Source of the DNA: Dimorphilus gyrociliatus
Taxonomy: Eukaryota; Annelida; Polychaeta; Dinophilidae
Reading direction: 5' to 3'
Length of the DNA: 64,000 bases
Assembly (NCBI GenBank): GCA_904063045.1
Contig: CAJFCJ010000010.1
Coordinates: 930,001-994,000 of the forward strand
The translations under genes were made by a program, and so were the position numbers. The notes under the pieces are model-generated. The model saw nothing but the letters and a program-made list of their open reading frames with translations. It had not been told where the DNA came from and ran no database searches. Positions 13,301 to 26,063 of this stretch are shown one piece after another (within the stretch, counting starts at the first letter, position 1; each line of letters begins with the position of its first letter).

Positions 13301-16300
13301 ACGCCTTACACAGCGAATCAACATCGAAACTTGGCGTTCTTCTATCCAACAGAAAGATATCTACAGAAGTTGATGGAATATTTTCAGTTGTTTCATGGAC
13401 ATCGCAGGGACAACTTGAATGGGCAGCCGCTTTAATAAATGCGTCAATGCAAGTATCCTTTTTAGGTGTTACAATAGATATCTGCCGGGGGAAAAATAAT
13501 TATTAGAAAAGACCTATACAAAAGGAAATAATAATAAATATATAAATAAACATAAGAGTAAGCCAATAAATAGAATACGATATATTTAACTTAGCTACCA
13601 GCCTAAAATGAAAGGTGCATTTTATATAATTAAAAGATAAAACAAATGTTGTAATTGAGCGTAAGAGTTTAGCATGAAATCTTCAAAAGATTGTAAGTAG
13701 CTTATACCATAATAAATCAGTAATAAAACAGGTAGAAATAGGGTGTTAAAAAATGGTAGTATTTTTTGTAGATAGTATAAAATAGCTTAAGTAGTTTTGT
13801 ATACATAAAGCAAGTTTGTTTTCATTTTTTTCCTTTCAACAAGTCGTATAATATTCGTTTTTTATATATTATATATGCAGTATATATATATATATATATA
13901 TAAATACAGATAAATATCAATTGTACTATAGAGATATTTTGTTACAGGTTTAAGTGCAGAACAATTATAGAAATAATTAATCTTGATGATATGTTAGAAG
14001 ATCTGAACAATGCAGTCGAGACTTATATTTAAATACATGTTTATACTGTATGAATATATAACTAGAGACTTTTTATGCGAATATAACCTGTTTATACAAC
14101 TTAAAAGTAATAAACGTGGATAAGAGAGAGAGAGAGAGAGAGAGTGAGTGAAGACTATAGTTTATATAGAAATAATTACTAAATTTGTTTCCCAAAGAAA
14201 TCACTTAACTAAAAAAAACAAGAACTTTATACGAAAGGAATAGGAACACTATGCTAGTGGGGTTTTTTTGTATATTTAAAGATCAATCATAGAACTGTTG
14301 TGAGAGTATTGGAAAAAAATTGTTATTGATATGGAAAGGTAAGTGGGAGGCCAGAAACAGGAATTATTAATAATAAATAATAATTCATTAATTGTCAATA
14401 TATTAGAAATTGAGTAATTAGTATTTACACTTCGTAGCTGTTGCTTAGTAACAACTAAAGGTGTAATTGAGATAATTTAAAATCGATAAAACATTTTGTG
14501 GGTGTAAATTAAGTTTTATTGAAATCCCTGAAAGTTCTTAATTTAAGTTGCAACAGGCAACAAAAGCGTAATCATCGCATTAGTATAATTCCAATTTCTA
14601 ATTAATTAAGTTAATTAAACAAACAAAAATATGTAAATTTCATTTTATATTATTTTCAGAAAACTTTATGTATGAAGATGTATGAATATATGCAAATAAA
14701 TAACGCATACGTGAATATATAGTATGTTAAATGATAATAGATGTTTTCTAATATATTCAATAACTGATAAATCAGCTCCTAAAGTAGTTGACTAACACTT
14801 CTATTCTTATCTTTAATATCTGAATGGAATTTTTGTCTATATTATTAAAATTATTACTTTTAATATATTTGAAAAAAATATTTAAAGTCAGTGAAATCTT
14901 ACTTTCAAGTTAATTTATTAACCTTTTAATTTTTAATTAATTATTTGAAAGAGAAAATGTTAGAAGAAAATAAGAGAAATTCAATCTTTCTATACATATA
15001 TACAGTATATATGTTATATAACATATTCTATAACATTTGAGAATATAAAAGCATAAAATATATGCCAAAAGCTCAATAAAACACAATGTCTTGTCAAGTA
15101 AAACCTTGCAATTATTTTCATTTTTCTCTTTTTTTTCTATCTGTCTTTCAATTTTTTTTTAATTTACTCTTTAAATTTTACATTTCTTTTGTTAAAAGAA
15201 GCAAGAGTCTTGTCTGTGATTTGAAGAAATTCCATGCTAAATTATGCGGCTAGATAAACTAGTCGACCTCGTAATCCGAAAGCTCTCAGTTCGGTAAAAT
15301 CAATCAAATAACAAGAGCAGATTCGGATGAAAGAGAAAAAGGCGTAAATTTTCCCTTTTCTTCTAATCATTTTTATGAAGTAGTCGCTACTTGGGGGGTA
15401 ACGGTTTACGAACACTATATTATATCGAGACTATAAATAAATACATATTCAATATGTGTATATCGCATATCTCTAACCCTGTTTATAATTATTCATAAGG
15501 GAAGAAACGACAATATTAACCTAACATATTCCAGCACACTTTAAATAAATATCGTAAATATTCGTACTGATGCGTGCTACCAGTTCAATAAATAAAGAAA
15601 AAAGTTTATTGAGCAACAATTAAGCGGATCGATATCAATTTTGTCAATATTTAGAGTAAATATCGGTTTTCTTCAATTTAATAAAACCTTTAAAAATCAG
15701 TGTCTCCCCGAAAAAAATAAACAATTGTTCTATCAGGCAAAGAAATAGTGTCAATATCTTGTCCTTATTGTGGGAAACGCTCCAGTTTTGGGAAAATATC
15801 AACTAAATCAAGCAGTAGAGTGAACTATTAGAGGATTAGGTTGAAATAAACTTTGAAGGAAAGAATTATTTAGGACCTTTTGGGAACAAAAAGTAAGTCA
15901 ACAATAAAAATATACTGTATTTATGATAAAATTTCTTTTCAACGATGATCTTTCGTATTTATTAGATATATCTTTTAGTAGTACTGTCCCCACCTAGCTT
16001 TGTTATAAGAGGAACTTGAGCTGGCCTGCCCTTTTCGAAAATGTCGCAGGGTAAGAGTATATATATATATGTGAATGGGACGGGGAGCTGACATTCGTTT
16101 TATTTCTTTTTTTCAATGGTCGGCTGAGTTTGAAAGAAGGTTGAGATAAATTTTCGCTTTTAACAGTGAATTCGGAAAAGAATACCATTTTTGGTGAAAA
16201 ATTGCACATGATGATAAATGAACGACTAATAATTTAGAAAAGGGAGGGATAAAGGCAGTGTGAAATAGAAAAGAAAGACATGGATAGGGGAATGGGAGAC

Positions 16301-17471
16301 GGGGTGGGAGAGAAATGAGAAGAAAGAAATAGTAAAAACATAATTTAATTAAATGTTATTTTACTCTCTTGCCCATTTTATCTCTAGTAAGAAAATATAA
16401 GGTTATACGATAGCTTTTTATCCAATTTAAACACATATATTATTGCCGAGAAGCAAGGAAATAAGACGGCATATAGAGGTGATTTATTTCTCTTTTTTTT
16501 CCTTTATTTCTCATTCTCACTCTCTTTCTCCTTGTCAACCTTTCCTTATGTCCTTGTCCCTTAATGCCCTCATCATCTTCTTCTTCTTCTTCCAGTGTCT
16601 TAAGCGCTATTTGCTAAGGTTATTGATACATTTATGATTTCCTTTGACTGACAAAAAAAGAAAGGCAGCAATAACACCTGTCACTATATTAATTTAATCC
16701 AATAAGCCTTGCAAAAAAAAAAATTTACGTCTGTTCTCTTCCTTCTTATCTAAAAGAATATGCCAGAAAAATTTAGGAAATGCGAATTAGAGTTACCATA
16801 ACAAGGGATTACTCGGTCGAGTGCAATTCGTTGCATAGTTGTAACAAAATTGTTTATACACTTAAACCGAAAAAATAAGGCAAGATTACCAGGTTTTCAA
16901 CTTATTTTCAAAATACAAAGATATATTTATATCCTATATCTATATACATATATGATAGTGCTAAACTGCTTAAGAAAAAGAGTAAAGAGAAATAGAAAAA
17001 AGCCTTACAAAAATAAATTCAACCTTCAATAGAAAAAAATAAAGGAAATAAAGAGAGAAAGAGAGGGAGGGAGAGATAGAGAAGAGAGACAGGGAGAGAC
17101 AGACATAGAGAAAGAGAGAAATAAAGAAAACTAGATTGAATACATCAACATTTTATTCCTTATTTATATTCTTATAATACAATCATCATAACTTGAAAAG
17201 CATTTAATAGTCGTCAAATATTTTGTTTATTTATTTACAGTATTGAAGTGTTCGTTATATAATCTATTCTGTTTCTTTGAACGTTCAGGAAAGTAATTTA
17301 TATATATATATATATATAATAAAAAAAATAGATAAAGAAATAGAAAAACAACATCAAAATCTCAATATCCATAACAAGTTCGTAAAAAGAAAGACGTAAT
17401 TTTCTTATTAAAAGAAACAAAAAAGAGCAAGAGAGAGAGAAAGAAAGAAAGAAAGATAGATAGATAAGGAC

Positions 17472-17516
<45 letters not shown>

Positions 17517-18567
17517 CAGAGACACAGAAGGGAAAAGGGAAGGGAGCTAAGGAAGAGGGATTCTTGAAGATTTCTAATATAATTGATGAACGAATATTAA
17601 AGATAAAGTATTAAAGTCAAATAGTAAATATAGTAAAAAAAAAAAAAACAAAAAAGAACAAGGAAAAAAAAAACTCACCCTTGGTACTTTATAAGGAAAT
17701 ACTATACGTGCCAAATTCTCCATTTGACGTTCGTTCTGTAAAAATAAATGGCGGGAAGATGTAAAAATATTCAATTACTCGTTTATCTAATAAACGTTAG
17801 ACAATTAACGGCTCAGGCGAATAATCTTCCAGGATGATATATTTATATATATATACATACATACTGTATATATACAAAAACAAGGATAGTTTAGAATTAT
17901 GTGCAATCAACATTTCAAGATAACTATACATTTACAGTTAATATGCCCTATATTTATATATATATATGTCCTAAATTTATTATTCTACATATTCTCTTAT
18001 AAACATTTATACATATTAAAGAACTTTTTATGTCATATATAAATTTTCACACGTATGCTTTATAAAATATATGCATAAAATTATTTGAAAATATTTCGTC
18101 TGCTAAATGATCTTTGTGATAAGTAAAAACAAGGAGGTTGGTAAGAATTAATTAATTACCTCTTAATTAAGCAAACAGGCAAAAATAAACGGGCATGTGC
18201 AGATTCAGTTGGATTGGCTTCTTATTGCTTAGATTATCCGCAGCCGAATATTTTCATATTCAACACAGTTAATCGCCTAAATCCTCCTTCGCTCTATAAA
18301 TAATAACTAAGCTTCTAGTATACTGAACTACTACTATAGAACTAACAATAAGGCGGCCTAGAGATATCGGCCTTTGATAGATGGCGCTGTCGCAGAGTCG
18401 ATTCTCGGTCGTCAAGGAAACCGACATATTTTTTCGTATACAGATTGGCACATAGAATTTAGAATATTTACTTTTATTTTTTTGTTGCTTCTTATTATGT
18501 AATCCGAATTATGAAGAACTTGTCCATTGGTCGTATCCGATAAGCTAATACTCGGCGTGCAACCCAT
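4338..18567 (-). CDS. PDE8: High-affinity cAMP phosphodiesterase, PDE8 family
   Basis: Hydrolyses cAMP to AMP. Eight coding exons join to exactly 748 residues: 18567-18472, 17735-17679, 13481-13246, 12480-12426, 9182-8562, 8387-8333, 5610-4603 and 4456-4338. The start is fixed by MGCTPSISLSD, the MGC.PSI N-terminus typical of PDE8 and a likely lipidation site. Exons 3-4 encode the receiver-like domain (FLLDRRTPSFDVDSLCKALRN). Exon 5 holds a divergent PAS region (VTCYSNASFKQIF) and the conserved IMRVINVINMV..ALEILRSAELYSP linker. Exon 7 is the HD catalytic domain: HNSTH (His464, His468), VVHDVDHPG (His504, Asp505) and CADISNP (Asp641), with the conserved Gln in KCQTGF. All metal and nucleotide residues look intact. 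The C-terminus (ELMGNLEDNYAFWK) also matches the family. It is slightly shorter than vertebrate PDE8, mainly in the PAS/linker region. Its introns reach about 4.2 kb, unusual beside the compact genes further right. Confidence 0.95.
5611..8332 (-). other. PDE8 intron 6
   Basis: About 2.7 kb between the exon encoding KRKHSSEFSSPKSFA and the catalytic exon. It contains a CT-rich stretch near 5930-6000, a GA repeat at 7431-7456 and TA repeats near 7187-7204 and 8167-8193. No alternative exon could be supported. Confidence 0.6.
7431..7456. repeat. (GA)n microsatellite
   Basis: GA dinucleotide run inside PDE8 intron 6. Confidence 0.85.
9183..12425 (-). other. PDE8 intron 4
   Basis: About 3.2 kb. 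It contains a TA-rich imperfect palindrome at about 10420-10493 and TACTGTA-type motifs near 11541. A stretch of more ordinary base composition at about 10550-10760 has no sustained frame. No gene is seen on either strand. Confidence 0.6.
12481..13245 (-). other. PDE8 intron 3
   Basis: Holds a long TA-rich tract at about 12655-12780 and poly-T runs. No coding signal. Confidence 0.6.
13482..17678 (-). other. PDE8 intron 2
   Basis: The longest intron in the window, about 4.2 kb. It contains TA repeats near 13862-13902 and 17300-17318, GA repeats at 14122-14144 and 17473-17510, and CT-rich segments. The stretch at 15230-15420 is less AT-biased but has no convincing frame or tRNA fold. No nested gene could be supported. 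Confidence 0.6.
17473..17510. repeat. (GA)n microsatellite
   Basis: Long pure GA run in PDE8 intron 2, just downstream of the second coding exon in transcript order. Confidence 0.9.
18377..18388 (+). promoter_or_regulatory. CTCF-like core motif
   Basis: ATAGATGGCGCT lies about 85 bases inside PDE8 intron 1. It matches the AGRKGGCGC core described for insect CTCF. It is one of five near-identical 12-mers in the window (see findings). Binding is inferred from sequence only. Confidence 0.4.
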
Positions 18568-21500
18568 TGTATTATCCGAAATTGCTGCAAACTTTGTCAC
18601 GTGATTTGTTTACCGTCACACAGTCGAGATAAGAAGTTTAAACGTTTTTGTACAAATACTTTTATAGCTTAGATACAACTGAGGACTCCGATATCCTATA
18701 GGTTAGGCATTCTTGAGCGACATCTCATGGCCTTCTATAATTATATAAGTAGATAAGAAAAGAAAGAAAACTGGTGACAATTAAATACAAACTGTCTTGA
18801 AAATCATACAAGAAAACCCAAAAATATTGCTATCTCCTTTATATCTCTAGCTTATTTGCATAGGCATATATTTGTGTAAATATATATATATATATATATA
18901 TACTAATATGTATATGTATATATAATTTATACTGTACATATATATATACATGCATATACTATCTATACATTCAGATATATATATGTATCTATAAGCAGAG
19001 AACCTAACTTATTGCATGTTTATTAAGCACTGTTAAAATTAGTTAAACTAGGTAAAGGTTCAGAGTAGTAATCATAAGACAATGACGTACTATAAAGCCT
19101 AAAGCTGTATGAGAGAACAAAGTGACTCAATTGATAAGTAGAATGTAATCTTTAAGCGGGCGTATACATCTGCCTTCTAATTGGATACGTTATCGTATAT
19201 CGATAGAAAGCATTCTCAAGAAACAAAGTCTTTTAATGTCCTTTTTATTTGTTTTTTTTTTCATTTCTCTTTCTCCTATCTTTTTATTTTCTTTCTTTTT
19301 TTTGTATTTTCTTTTTTTCTTTAAAAAAAAACTCAACCCAATAATTAATACATTGGTTTCAGAAAATCTGTAATTTTTTACACTTTTCATTCATCTTCTA
19401 CTCTTACACTTTACATTCATCTTCATCCTCCCCCTTCTCATTGTCCGCCACCCCCCTCTTTTTTTCTATACTATTTTTCATTCTAAATTCTTTTTTCTTT
19501 TTTTTCATCCTTCCACCTTTTCATACTTCTACCCTATCTTCTTCTCTCTATCTAGGTTAAAAAATGTTTCTGTTAAAAATAACTATTTATTCATAAATTT
19601 ATAAAAGACTACCCTTAAAGGTTAGTTCCTTACATCTTAAGCTAATAATTTTAGGTTATTTAGATTATTGAATCAAGATTTATTGCTTTGTCTAAGTTTG
19701 TTTTATTAGGTTGTAGAATGCTGCCATGAGTAATTAGGATGTTTTATCAATACATCTTAAATATAAGAAAAAACTTCTTCTCTAATTGCTTTAAGTAATT
19801 TATAATATAAAGAATATTTATAAAAGAAATCTTAACGTAAAATTCAGACGTTATAGTTTTAAATTGAGTAAATAACATTCTCAACTCTATCGTGTTAACT
19901 AACTGTGTTGACTGTTTTAAATTCTTGCTATTCGCTAAGATGGTACAGGCAAACATACAATCTCCTTGCTCTCTTTCATCTTTCATACAGTTTTCCTTCT
20001 TTCTCTTACTCACTCACTCTCTCTCTCTCTCTCACAAACACACCCACATATACTCTCTCTTTCCCTCCTTCTCCCTCTGTCTGTGTCTCTCTTCCTCTGA
20101 ATAGAGTATATGTACGGCGTATGTACTATATATTTTCATCTTTTTTCCATCTTGAATAAATAAATACAGTAAATATTTTATATAGGCAACTAGAAAAAAC
20201 CTGTTGATGTATGCATATGCACTGGCTTCTCTGCTGAGTTCTTGTTCTCTTTGAATGTTATTAATAATCGAACCTTTCTCCAGTATGTGTGTGTTCGATT
20301 AAATTGATATGTACAAAAATCCAAAGTCTTTTCTTACTTTAAAGGTAAAATTACTTTTTTCTTTTTCCTTTACAGACTAATGATTAATACTTACGTACAA
20401 GCTGCAACAGTTTTAATTTGTTTACATAAGTATAATACTCATTAGAATCTTGATAAGAAAATGTAATTAAAAGTTATTAATCGCTTATAAAAAGACCACA
20501 TTTTTATTAAAATAAGTACTTTGTTACAATTTATAATATTAATTTATAGGAAAATATTACAAGTATGAATAAAACATGAAAAAAGAGAATGAAGAGTGAA
20601 TGAAAGAGAGAGAGAGAGAGAGAGAGATAGAGACTGTATTAAATATAAAAATTAAAAAAACCATTCCATCTGCGTTTGTAATCTTTCTCTCTTCCATTAA
20701 TCAAAACTGCAGAGGAAAATATTAGCAAACTGAGCGAGAACGATGCATACCCATCATTAACCTTTGAGCATGCGACAAACATTAAATAGTGTTATAGCTA
20801 AAGAATGAAAGAGGATTTCTTACACTTAATTACTCGGTTAAAGAGACATTTTAGACATTTTATGAACTCTGCGTTTCAATCTTATTTCAAATATAATAAT
20901 ATATGTAATAAGTAAATCTAGCCATCTATGTATAGTGTGTAGGTGATTTTTCTATTATATTAATCAATCATTCCTTACACGATTAAAATTTGTTATCCGT
21001 TCCTTTTTCCTAAATTATTTACCGTAACGCCATCTATGTTCAAGAAATAATAACATAAAGACATCATTTTCTATGGCAGTAATACGATATTTGAGTTTTT
21101 AGCATTAAAGAAAAGAAAATGCTAACGTGATTATAAAACTACTATAAGAATTGGGTGGGTGGAAAGATGATAAGAAGGACAAAAAGAGAAATGGGAATAA
21201 ACTATTAAAAAGATCAGATGGTCAATCTATATTGAGAAGGAAAAAAAGAACGCTAACCTTTACAAACTTTGTGTTAGTTTTTCGTTAATCCCTCATTATA
21301 TTTGTAACTCAAGAATATAGTGATAACTTAAAGATTAATGTCAAGTAACATTTCCAAAAATTCCTTTTTTATAGGATAATAAAAAGAAAGAAATTGTTTA
21401 TATTTAAATATCTGCTCTTTTATAAAGACTATAAAAGAAAAATAGAATTACTTTGTTTAAAGTAGCAAATAAAGTTATTTATATACAAATGAATAAATTT

Positions 21501-22636
21501 GCGTCTTCTTCTTTTCTTTCTCTTTCCGCCTGTCTCTCTCTCTCTAGTTGACATAAAACTTTAGGTGGCACAAGAACAATTCTTTTTTCATCTTTAATCA
21601 AGAGAAAAGGGTATCACTCATCCTCTAATAAACCGATTTTCGACTTGATGTGATCTTCCTTAACGCCAATAAGACGACGTGTTTCGCGGATGCCAAATAT
21701 AGTTTGCTCTTTACAAATTTTCCTCATTTAGGAAGATTTTAGCGAGTTGGCTTACTTAGAAAAATTTATTAACTTTAAAACTTTGTCAAGCCTAAAGATA
21801 TTTCTATGAAAAAAGTCTATAAAGGGTAAAATAAGGAGAGTAATCTTTAATTATACTGTATTTACGCTTCATCAGCTACTATCTCATTTTCTAAAAGTTT
21901 TAATTTGTTAAAAACAATCAATCATGATCACAAATATTCAGGTGAAGGAATACAATATAGATATAAAAAATTATATAGTAACTCTAAAGAGTATACACAG
22001 TTTACAGGTCAACTAATTTTAGATGTGAGTTATCTTTTAAAAAGCTTTCAGTGTTTTCTTTTGTCTCATATAAAGATTATATACACTCATTTAATAATTA
22101 TCCTTCTTGGTTACCTCCTTAATGACTAATCTTTTACTTGAAAACTTTTAAAACATTTAAGAGATTTAATTAGCCTAATTTAAACTCGAATATTAATTAA
22201 TTAAAGCAATACTATAGAGAGATGCCTTGTAGATTCTTCATACTTAACAATAATAGTTATATTTTGAAATATTGGTTTTTTATCATTCTATTATTGTTTG
22301 ATTACTTCAAAACAATTTATGTTGACGGTTATTTAATTAATTATTTTATAGTTTTCTTAACAGAGGTCAGTCATTTACGATTATCAATACTATCAAGATT
22401 TTAATATAAAAAAAATAAGAGTTGGTTTTTGTACAAAACAAAATATAAAAAGATGTTAAAGCTGTTTAAAGGCAGCTAAAAATTTCATGGCCTGCACTGG
22501 ACCCACGTGACTAATACTAAGGTTGAATTTTTACACAAATGTCATAGGCATAACAAAATTATAAAAGTTATTAAGCACTTGTAATTTAATAAGCCAGAGG
22601 GAGTGATACGAGTAACGCAAAAGGGATAGAAAGTAA
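18568..22636. other. Intergenic between PDE8 and the alpha-arrestin gene
   Basis: About 4 kb. PDE8 reads leftward from here, so its promoter and 5' UTR should lie in the first few hundred bases. Contents: TA tracts at about 18881-18912 and 18935-18985, a T/C-rich block at 19240-19560, a CT repeat at 20017-20033 and a GA repeat at 20605-20628. I found no credible gene. The open frames near 19750-20010 and 21905-22130 lack domain-like composition or splice partners. Confidence 0.55.
21026..21037 (-). promoter_or_regulatory. CTCF-like core motif
   Basis: AACGCCATCTAT, the reverse of ATAGATGGCGTT, lies in the intergenic gap between PDE8 and the arrestin gene. It is one of the five recurrent 12-mers. 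Confidence 0.4.
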
Positions 22637-24166
22637 CTAGCAGGTGAATAGAGGTTCCAACCTACAACAGTCTGTTGGGGACGTGTATAAGGGTGGAAAT
22701 TCTTCCAATTCCTCATTAAAATTATTTGAAATAATAACTTGATGGTTTATAAGTTTTTTCTTGTCATGCTTTATCACTCCTTGCTGAAAATGGGTCTCGA
22801 TCTAAATACATTAAAAAATAAGTTATTTACATTTTCAGTTAAACGATTAACTTACTCGAATAAAATAGTCATGCGTTATTAAACTTTGACCTTCTAAAAC
22901 TTTACTGGGAATACTGTCGTGTGGAACCAATAACGCTTCCTCAAAATTAGTTAATGCACCGTTTGATATGTCATTAAATTCGAATGAGCTCAGTACGGTT
23001 TCACGGGTCCAGTTAGGTCCTCTAAATAATTCAAGATTTGATGGTAAATGTTCACTTGTATCGTAAGCGTTCAATTTGTCGTTCTGTCTATCATAGCAGA
23101 GGAAGTTTGCACCAAAGGTATATTTAAATATCTGTTAAAAATATTGATTATTTATAAATTTAGTGATTAAAATATAGTAAAATTTTCCATACACTAATTA
23201 ATTGAACTAGAACTTTCTTTATTTTCAAGCCACTTGTATTATGAATAAATCCATGAAAATTTACTGTACTTCCAGGTAAGAATAAGTTTCTATTCTCGAA
23301 TGCAATTTTTATATTACCATTTCGATTAATTAAATTATTCGGAAAATATTCAAAAGTATAAGAATAATTTTTCTGTTGCATAGAAATATGTTAATTAATT
23401 AATTAAAAGGAAAACTGTTTACATATATCTTTCATATAAAAAAAGAAATTTTATATTTTTTACTTTAGATTGTATTTCAATACTTTTCGGTGAAATGACG
23501 TCTAGATATTTACAAGATGTTCTTGTTAGATCGTCGACATTTGATATTGAACATTCCACTTTATATTTTATTGATCCTCTCCTAAAATAAAAGATAAACT
23601 AAATCAAAATTTTAATTGTTTAACAATTATTTGTAATAATACAAACGAATCATCAGTTACAATTGTCTGCGGATTGTCTTCTGGTATTAGAAATTCTATT
23701 TGCCAATTGGTTTCACCCTCTCTTAATAAACGGAGAGAATCTTTCATATTTAATAAAAACGAGCACTCTTTTAAAATTGGTTGATTTATCCTAATAAGTA
23801 TTTTTATTTACCTTCTGACTCATCCCTTATTATATATTTTTTATCTATAATTGATTTTATTATACGTCCTCTTCCCTTTATAATATCATCTGGATTATGT
23901 GGACCATTTATTGATTCTACATTTGTTATTACTTCGAGATATAAAACAATTTCAAATCCTGTATAGATTAAAAGTTTTATGAGTCCAATTTAAATTCTAT
24001 TCTAAGTTTCTTTGCTCCTCAATTCAAATTTTTATTATTTCTTTCCTTTACCTTTGACATACAAAGAGATTATTGTATCAATAACAATGTTTAAACGAAA
24101 AGGTCTTCCAATAACAATTGATTTTTCCGGGTTGACTCTTTCTATAATAAATTTATTAAGATCCAT
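22637..24166 (-). CDS. Alpha-arrestin (arrestin domain-containing protein) with a PPxY motif
   Basis: Seven exons give 367 residues from the ATG at 24166: 24166-24052, 23958-23812, 23767-23647, 23581-23464, 23372-23193, 23131-22856 and 22783-22637. The arrestin N-fold is seen in PEKSIVIGRPFRLNIVI, NWQIEFLIPEDNPQT and RGSIKYKVEC. The C-fold is seen in GNIKIAFENRNLFLPGST and SGLKIKKVLVQLIS. The tail contains EEFPPLYTS, whose PPLY is a PPxY motif; in this family such motifs recruit NEDD4-type ubiquitin ligases to membrane cargo. The role as a cargo adaptor is inferred. The frame stays open upstream of the chosen ATG for about 20 codons (SLTVIKEEAYYISDDY) to a possible acceptor near 24230, so an extra 5' exon is possible. 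Intron 2 is only 44 bases. Confidence 0.85.
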
Positions 24167-24947
24167 TCCTTCCTCTTCTATTTCGTAATCATCAGATATA
24201 TAATACGCTTCCTCTTTTATGACTGTTAAACTCTATGGCACATTTATTCTATTTTTTTCTCAGATTTTTTATTTAAAATAACACCATGCATTTCGTTTAT
24301 CCTCTTATTGAGAATTTACATACGGGTTGTTTGCTTACTCATAAAATCCCTTCGTCAACAAGGTAGAAAACCAGGTATTATCACTATGGAATGCAATAAA
24401 AAGGGAAAATATGACAACGCAGAATCTGTATTAAGAAGTTTTTTAATTTTTTGTACAAGACGATATCTAACCTTTATTTCATGTATTCAAAAATTGCTAC
24501 AAAATCATTTTATACACAATTTATAAGTAAAATATTAAAGGCTCAGACTTGATTTCAATTATTTTCAATACTCTTATTGATAAAATGTATTACTATTCCA
24601 ATAGATGGCAGCATTATGTGATACAATAGGTTTGTATAGAAAAAAAACTGTTAATTGTAAGAAGGAAAGAAAGAGGTGGGAGGAAGAGAGAGGGAGGGGG
24701 GAAGGGAATAATTCTCTCTTTCTCATGCTTTCATCACCAAAGTAATATAGAACTATGAATATAAATGTAGAGAAAACGATTCATAGAAAAAAAACTTAAA
24801 ATCATAAAAAAACATAAGTATTACATTTATCTTAACGTTATCATTAGAAAACAGCTGTGTTTTCAGTTGTTTTTTCTTGTATAAATAAGGTTGAAACAGG
24901 TCATACATTCTCTGTGTACTTTAATTTGTAAGCCAAGACTACAGAAA
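24167..24947. other. Divergent intergenic region
   Basis: Separates the leftward arrestin gene from the rightward DUF4430 gene, so it should hold both promoters. It includes a GA/GGGA-rich block at about 24660-24710, a weak CTCF-like match (ATAGATGGCAGC) at 24601 and a TATA-type box at about 24880. An additional arrestin 5' exon could lie at its left edge. Confidence 0.5.
24880..24890 (+). promoter_or_regulatory. Candidate TATA box
   Basis: TATAAATAAGG sits about 60 bases upstream of the ATG of the DUF4430-like gene, a plausible distance for a short 5' UTR. It is a good match to the animal TATA consensus, although TATA-like strings are common in this AT-rich DNA. Confidence 0.45.
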
Positions 24948-25516
24948 ATGTATAAAATTATTGCCTACCTTGTCTTTCTGACTGCTCTTGGTTCGAATCA
25001 TTCTACTTCGGAAAGTTCTCCAATAATAATTTTCTACTTTCAGCTTCTGCTGCTGTTAGATACACTGCCGTAAATGAGCAAACCAATGGTAACCAATTTA
25101 GACATGAGCATTTATCTAATGAACCGGTTGGGAGTGAATTTATCAAAGTTATGGAGGAAGCCCAGAAAGAAAATCCAGAAAAATTCAGGTAAAGTATTAT
25201 AGTTTTATTTTGATTCATAAATATTTTGTAATACAAATTTTGTAGATTTGAAGCTATAGAATACGAGTGGGGAAAGATGATTGTCGAAATAAATGGAGTT
25301 AGAGCTAACGGACAAGATCGAACCTTTTGGGGATTTTTAAGAGAAGAAGAGAGCAGTCTTTGTATGATGAGAACTGGTAATTAATCATTTATTTTTAAAT
25401 AGCTATTAAAAAATCTTTAAATTTCAGGAGTTTCCACTTACAAAATCAAGAAAGACGAGCATCTCTATATGAAATTCTTGACTTTCGATGACAGATATCC
25501 CCAATGTAAAGATTAG
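24948..25516 (+). CDS. Small secreted DUF4430-like protein (transcobalamin C-domain-like)
   Basis: Four exons (24948-24990, 25044-25188, 25246-25376, 25428-25516) encode 135 residues. A signal peptide (MYKIIAYLVFLTALASAAA) is followed by one domain. Landmarks are GSEFIKVMEEAQKENPEKF, then MIVEINGVRANGQDRTFWGF, then GVSTYKIKKDEHLYMKF. This order (helix, G..I..ING, a WxF strand, a G-x-x-x-Y segment and a final hydrophobic strand) matches my knowledge of the DUF4430 fold, which forms the C-terminal beta domain of transcobalamin and intrinsic factor. Here it stands alone without the alpha-barrel domain, so vitamin binding should not be assumed. The first donor is the unusual GTTCGA; it is chosen because it gives the right phase and an intron of about 53 bases. 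Family assignment is from motif memory. Confidence 0.7.
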
Positions 25517-26063
25517 AAAAGATATAATTGAAGCTTCTGTACAACAATACAAACAGTAAATAAAACTAAGCTATCCAACATCTAATGATTTTACTCTTGA
25601 ACTTTTAATTGCATTATATTCACAGTAACCGTTTAATTTTATTCTTACTGGGGAAAGAGACGGAATCTCGTAGAAATATTTGATTATCTTAAGAAAATTC
25701 GTTATTATTTACTTCCATGCGTTTTTATCTATCTAGGGAAAATGAAAGTATTTACAATACGTAGCTATACATGATAAATTCGTAAGGTCAACTTGTATAG
25801 AATTTCTTTTATATTTTTATTAGAGTTTTCCTCTAGAAAAGAAAGGTATAAAATTACATATTTTAAATCTTCTCTTGTTTTTTTATGACTTGAATTTATG
25901 GTATGGTAATTATCTTTGTTACTTGTTATGAAAGTCTTCGTTATCTAATCTTCCTCTCTCCAACCTTAATGAACCCTGCCTAATAAGAAAAAGAAAAATA
26001 CCATTAAAAAGTACATATTCGTTTGTTTATTGGCTTAGTTAAGTTGATAATGAAGAAAATATC
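25517..26063. other. Convergent intergenic region
   Basis: Lies between the 3' ends of the DUF4430-like gene (+) and the coiled-coil gene (-). No coding signal was found. It is AT-rich with AATAAA-like strings close to the DUF4430 stop. Confidence 0.5.

Noticed and set aside
13264-13506. 80-codon plus-strand open frame
   Set aside because: It is the antisense shadow of PDE8 exon 3, whose minus-strand translation matches the receiver-like domain.
15230-15420. Less AT-biased stretch in PDE8 intron 2, considered as a tRNA or nested exon
   Set aside because: No cloverleaf with paired arms and no sustained reading frame could be drawn.
19747-20013. 88-codon minus-strand open frame in the PDE8-arrestin gap
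   Set aside because: Composition is that of AT-rich DNA (Lys, Ile, Phe, Asn) and no supporting signal is present.
21905-22129. 74-codon plus-strand open frame
   Set aside because: It ends in a hydrophobic low-complexity stretch, lacks a recognisable motif, and no splice partner or homology was evident.
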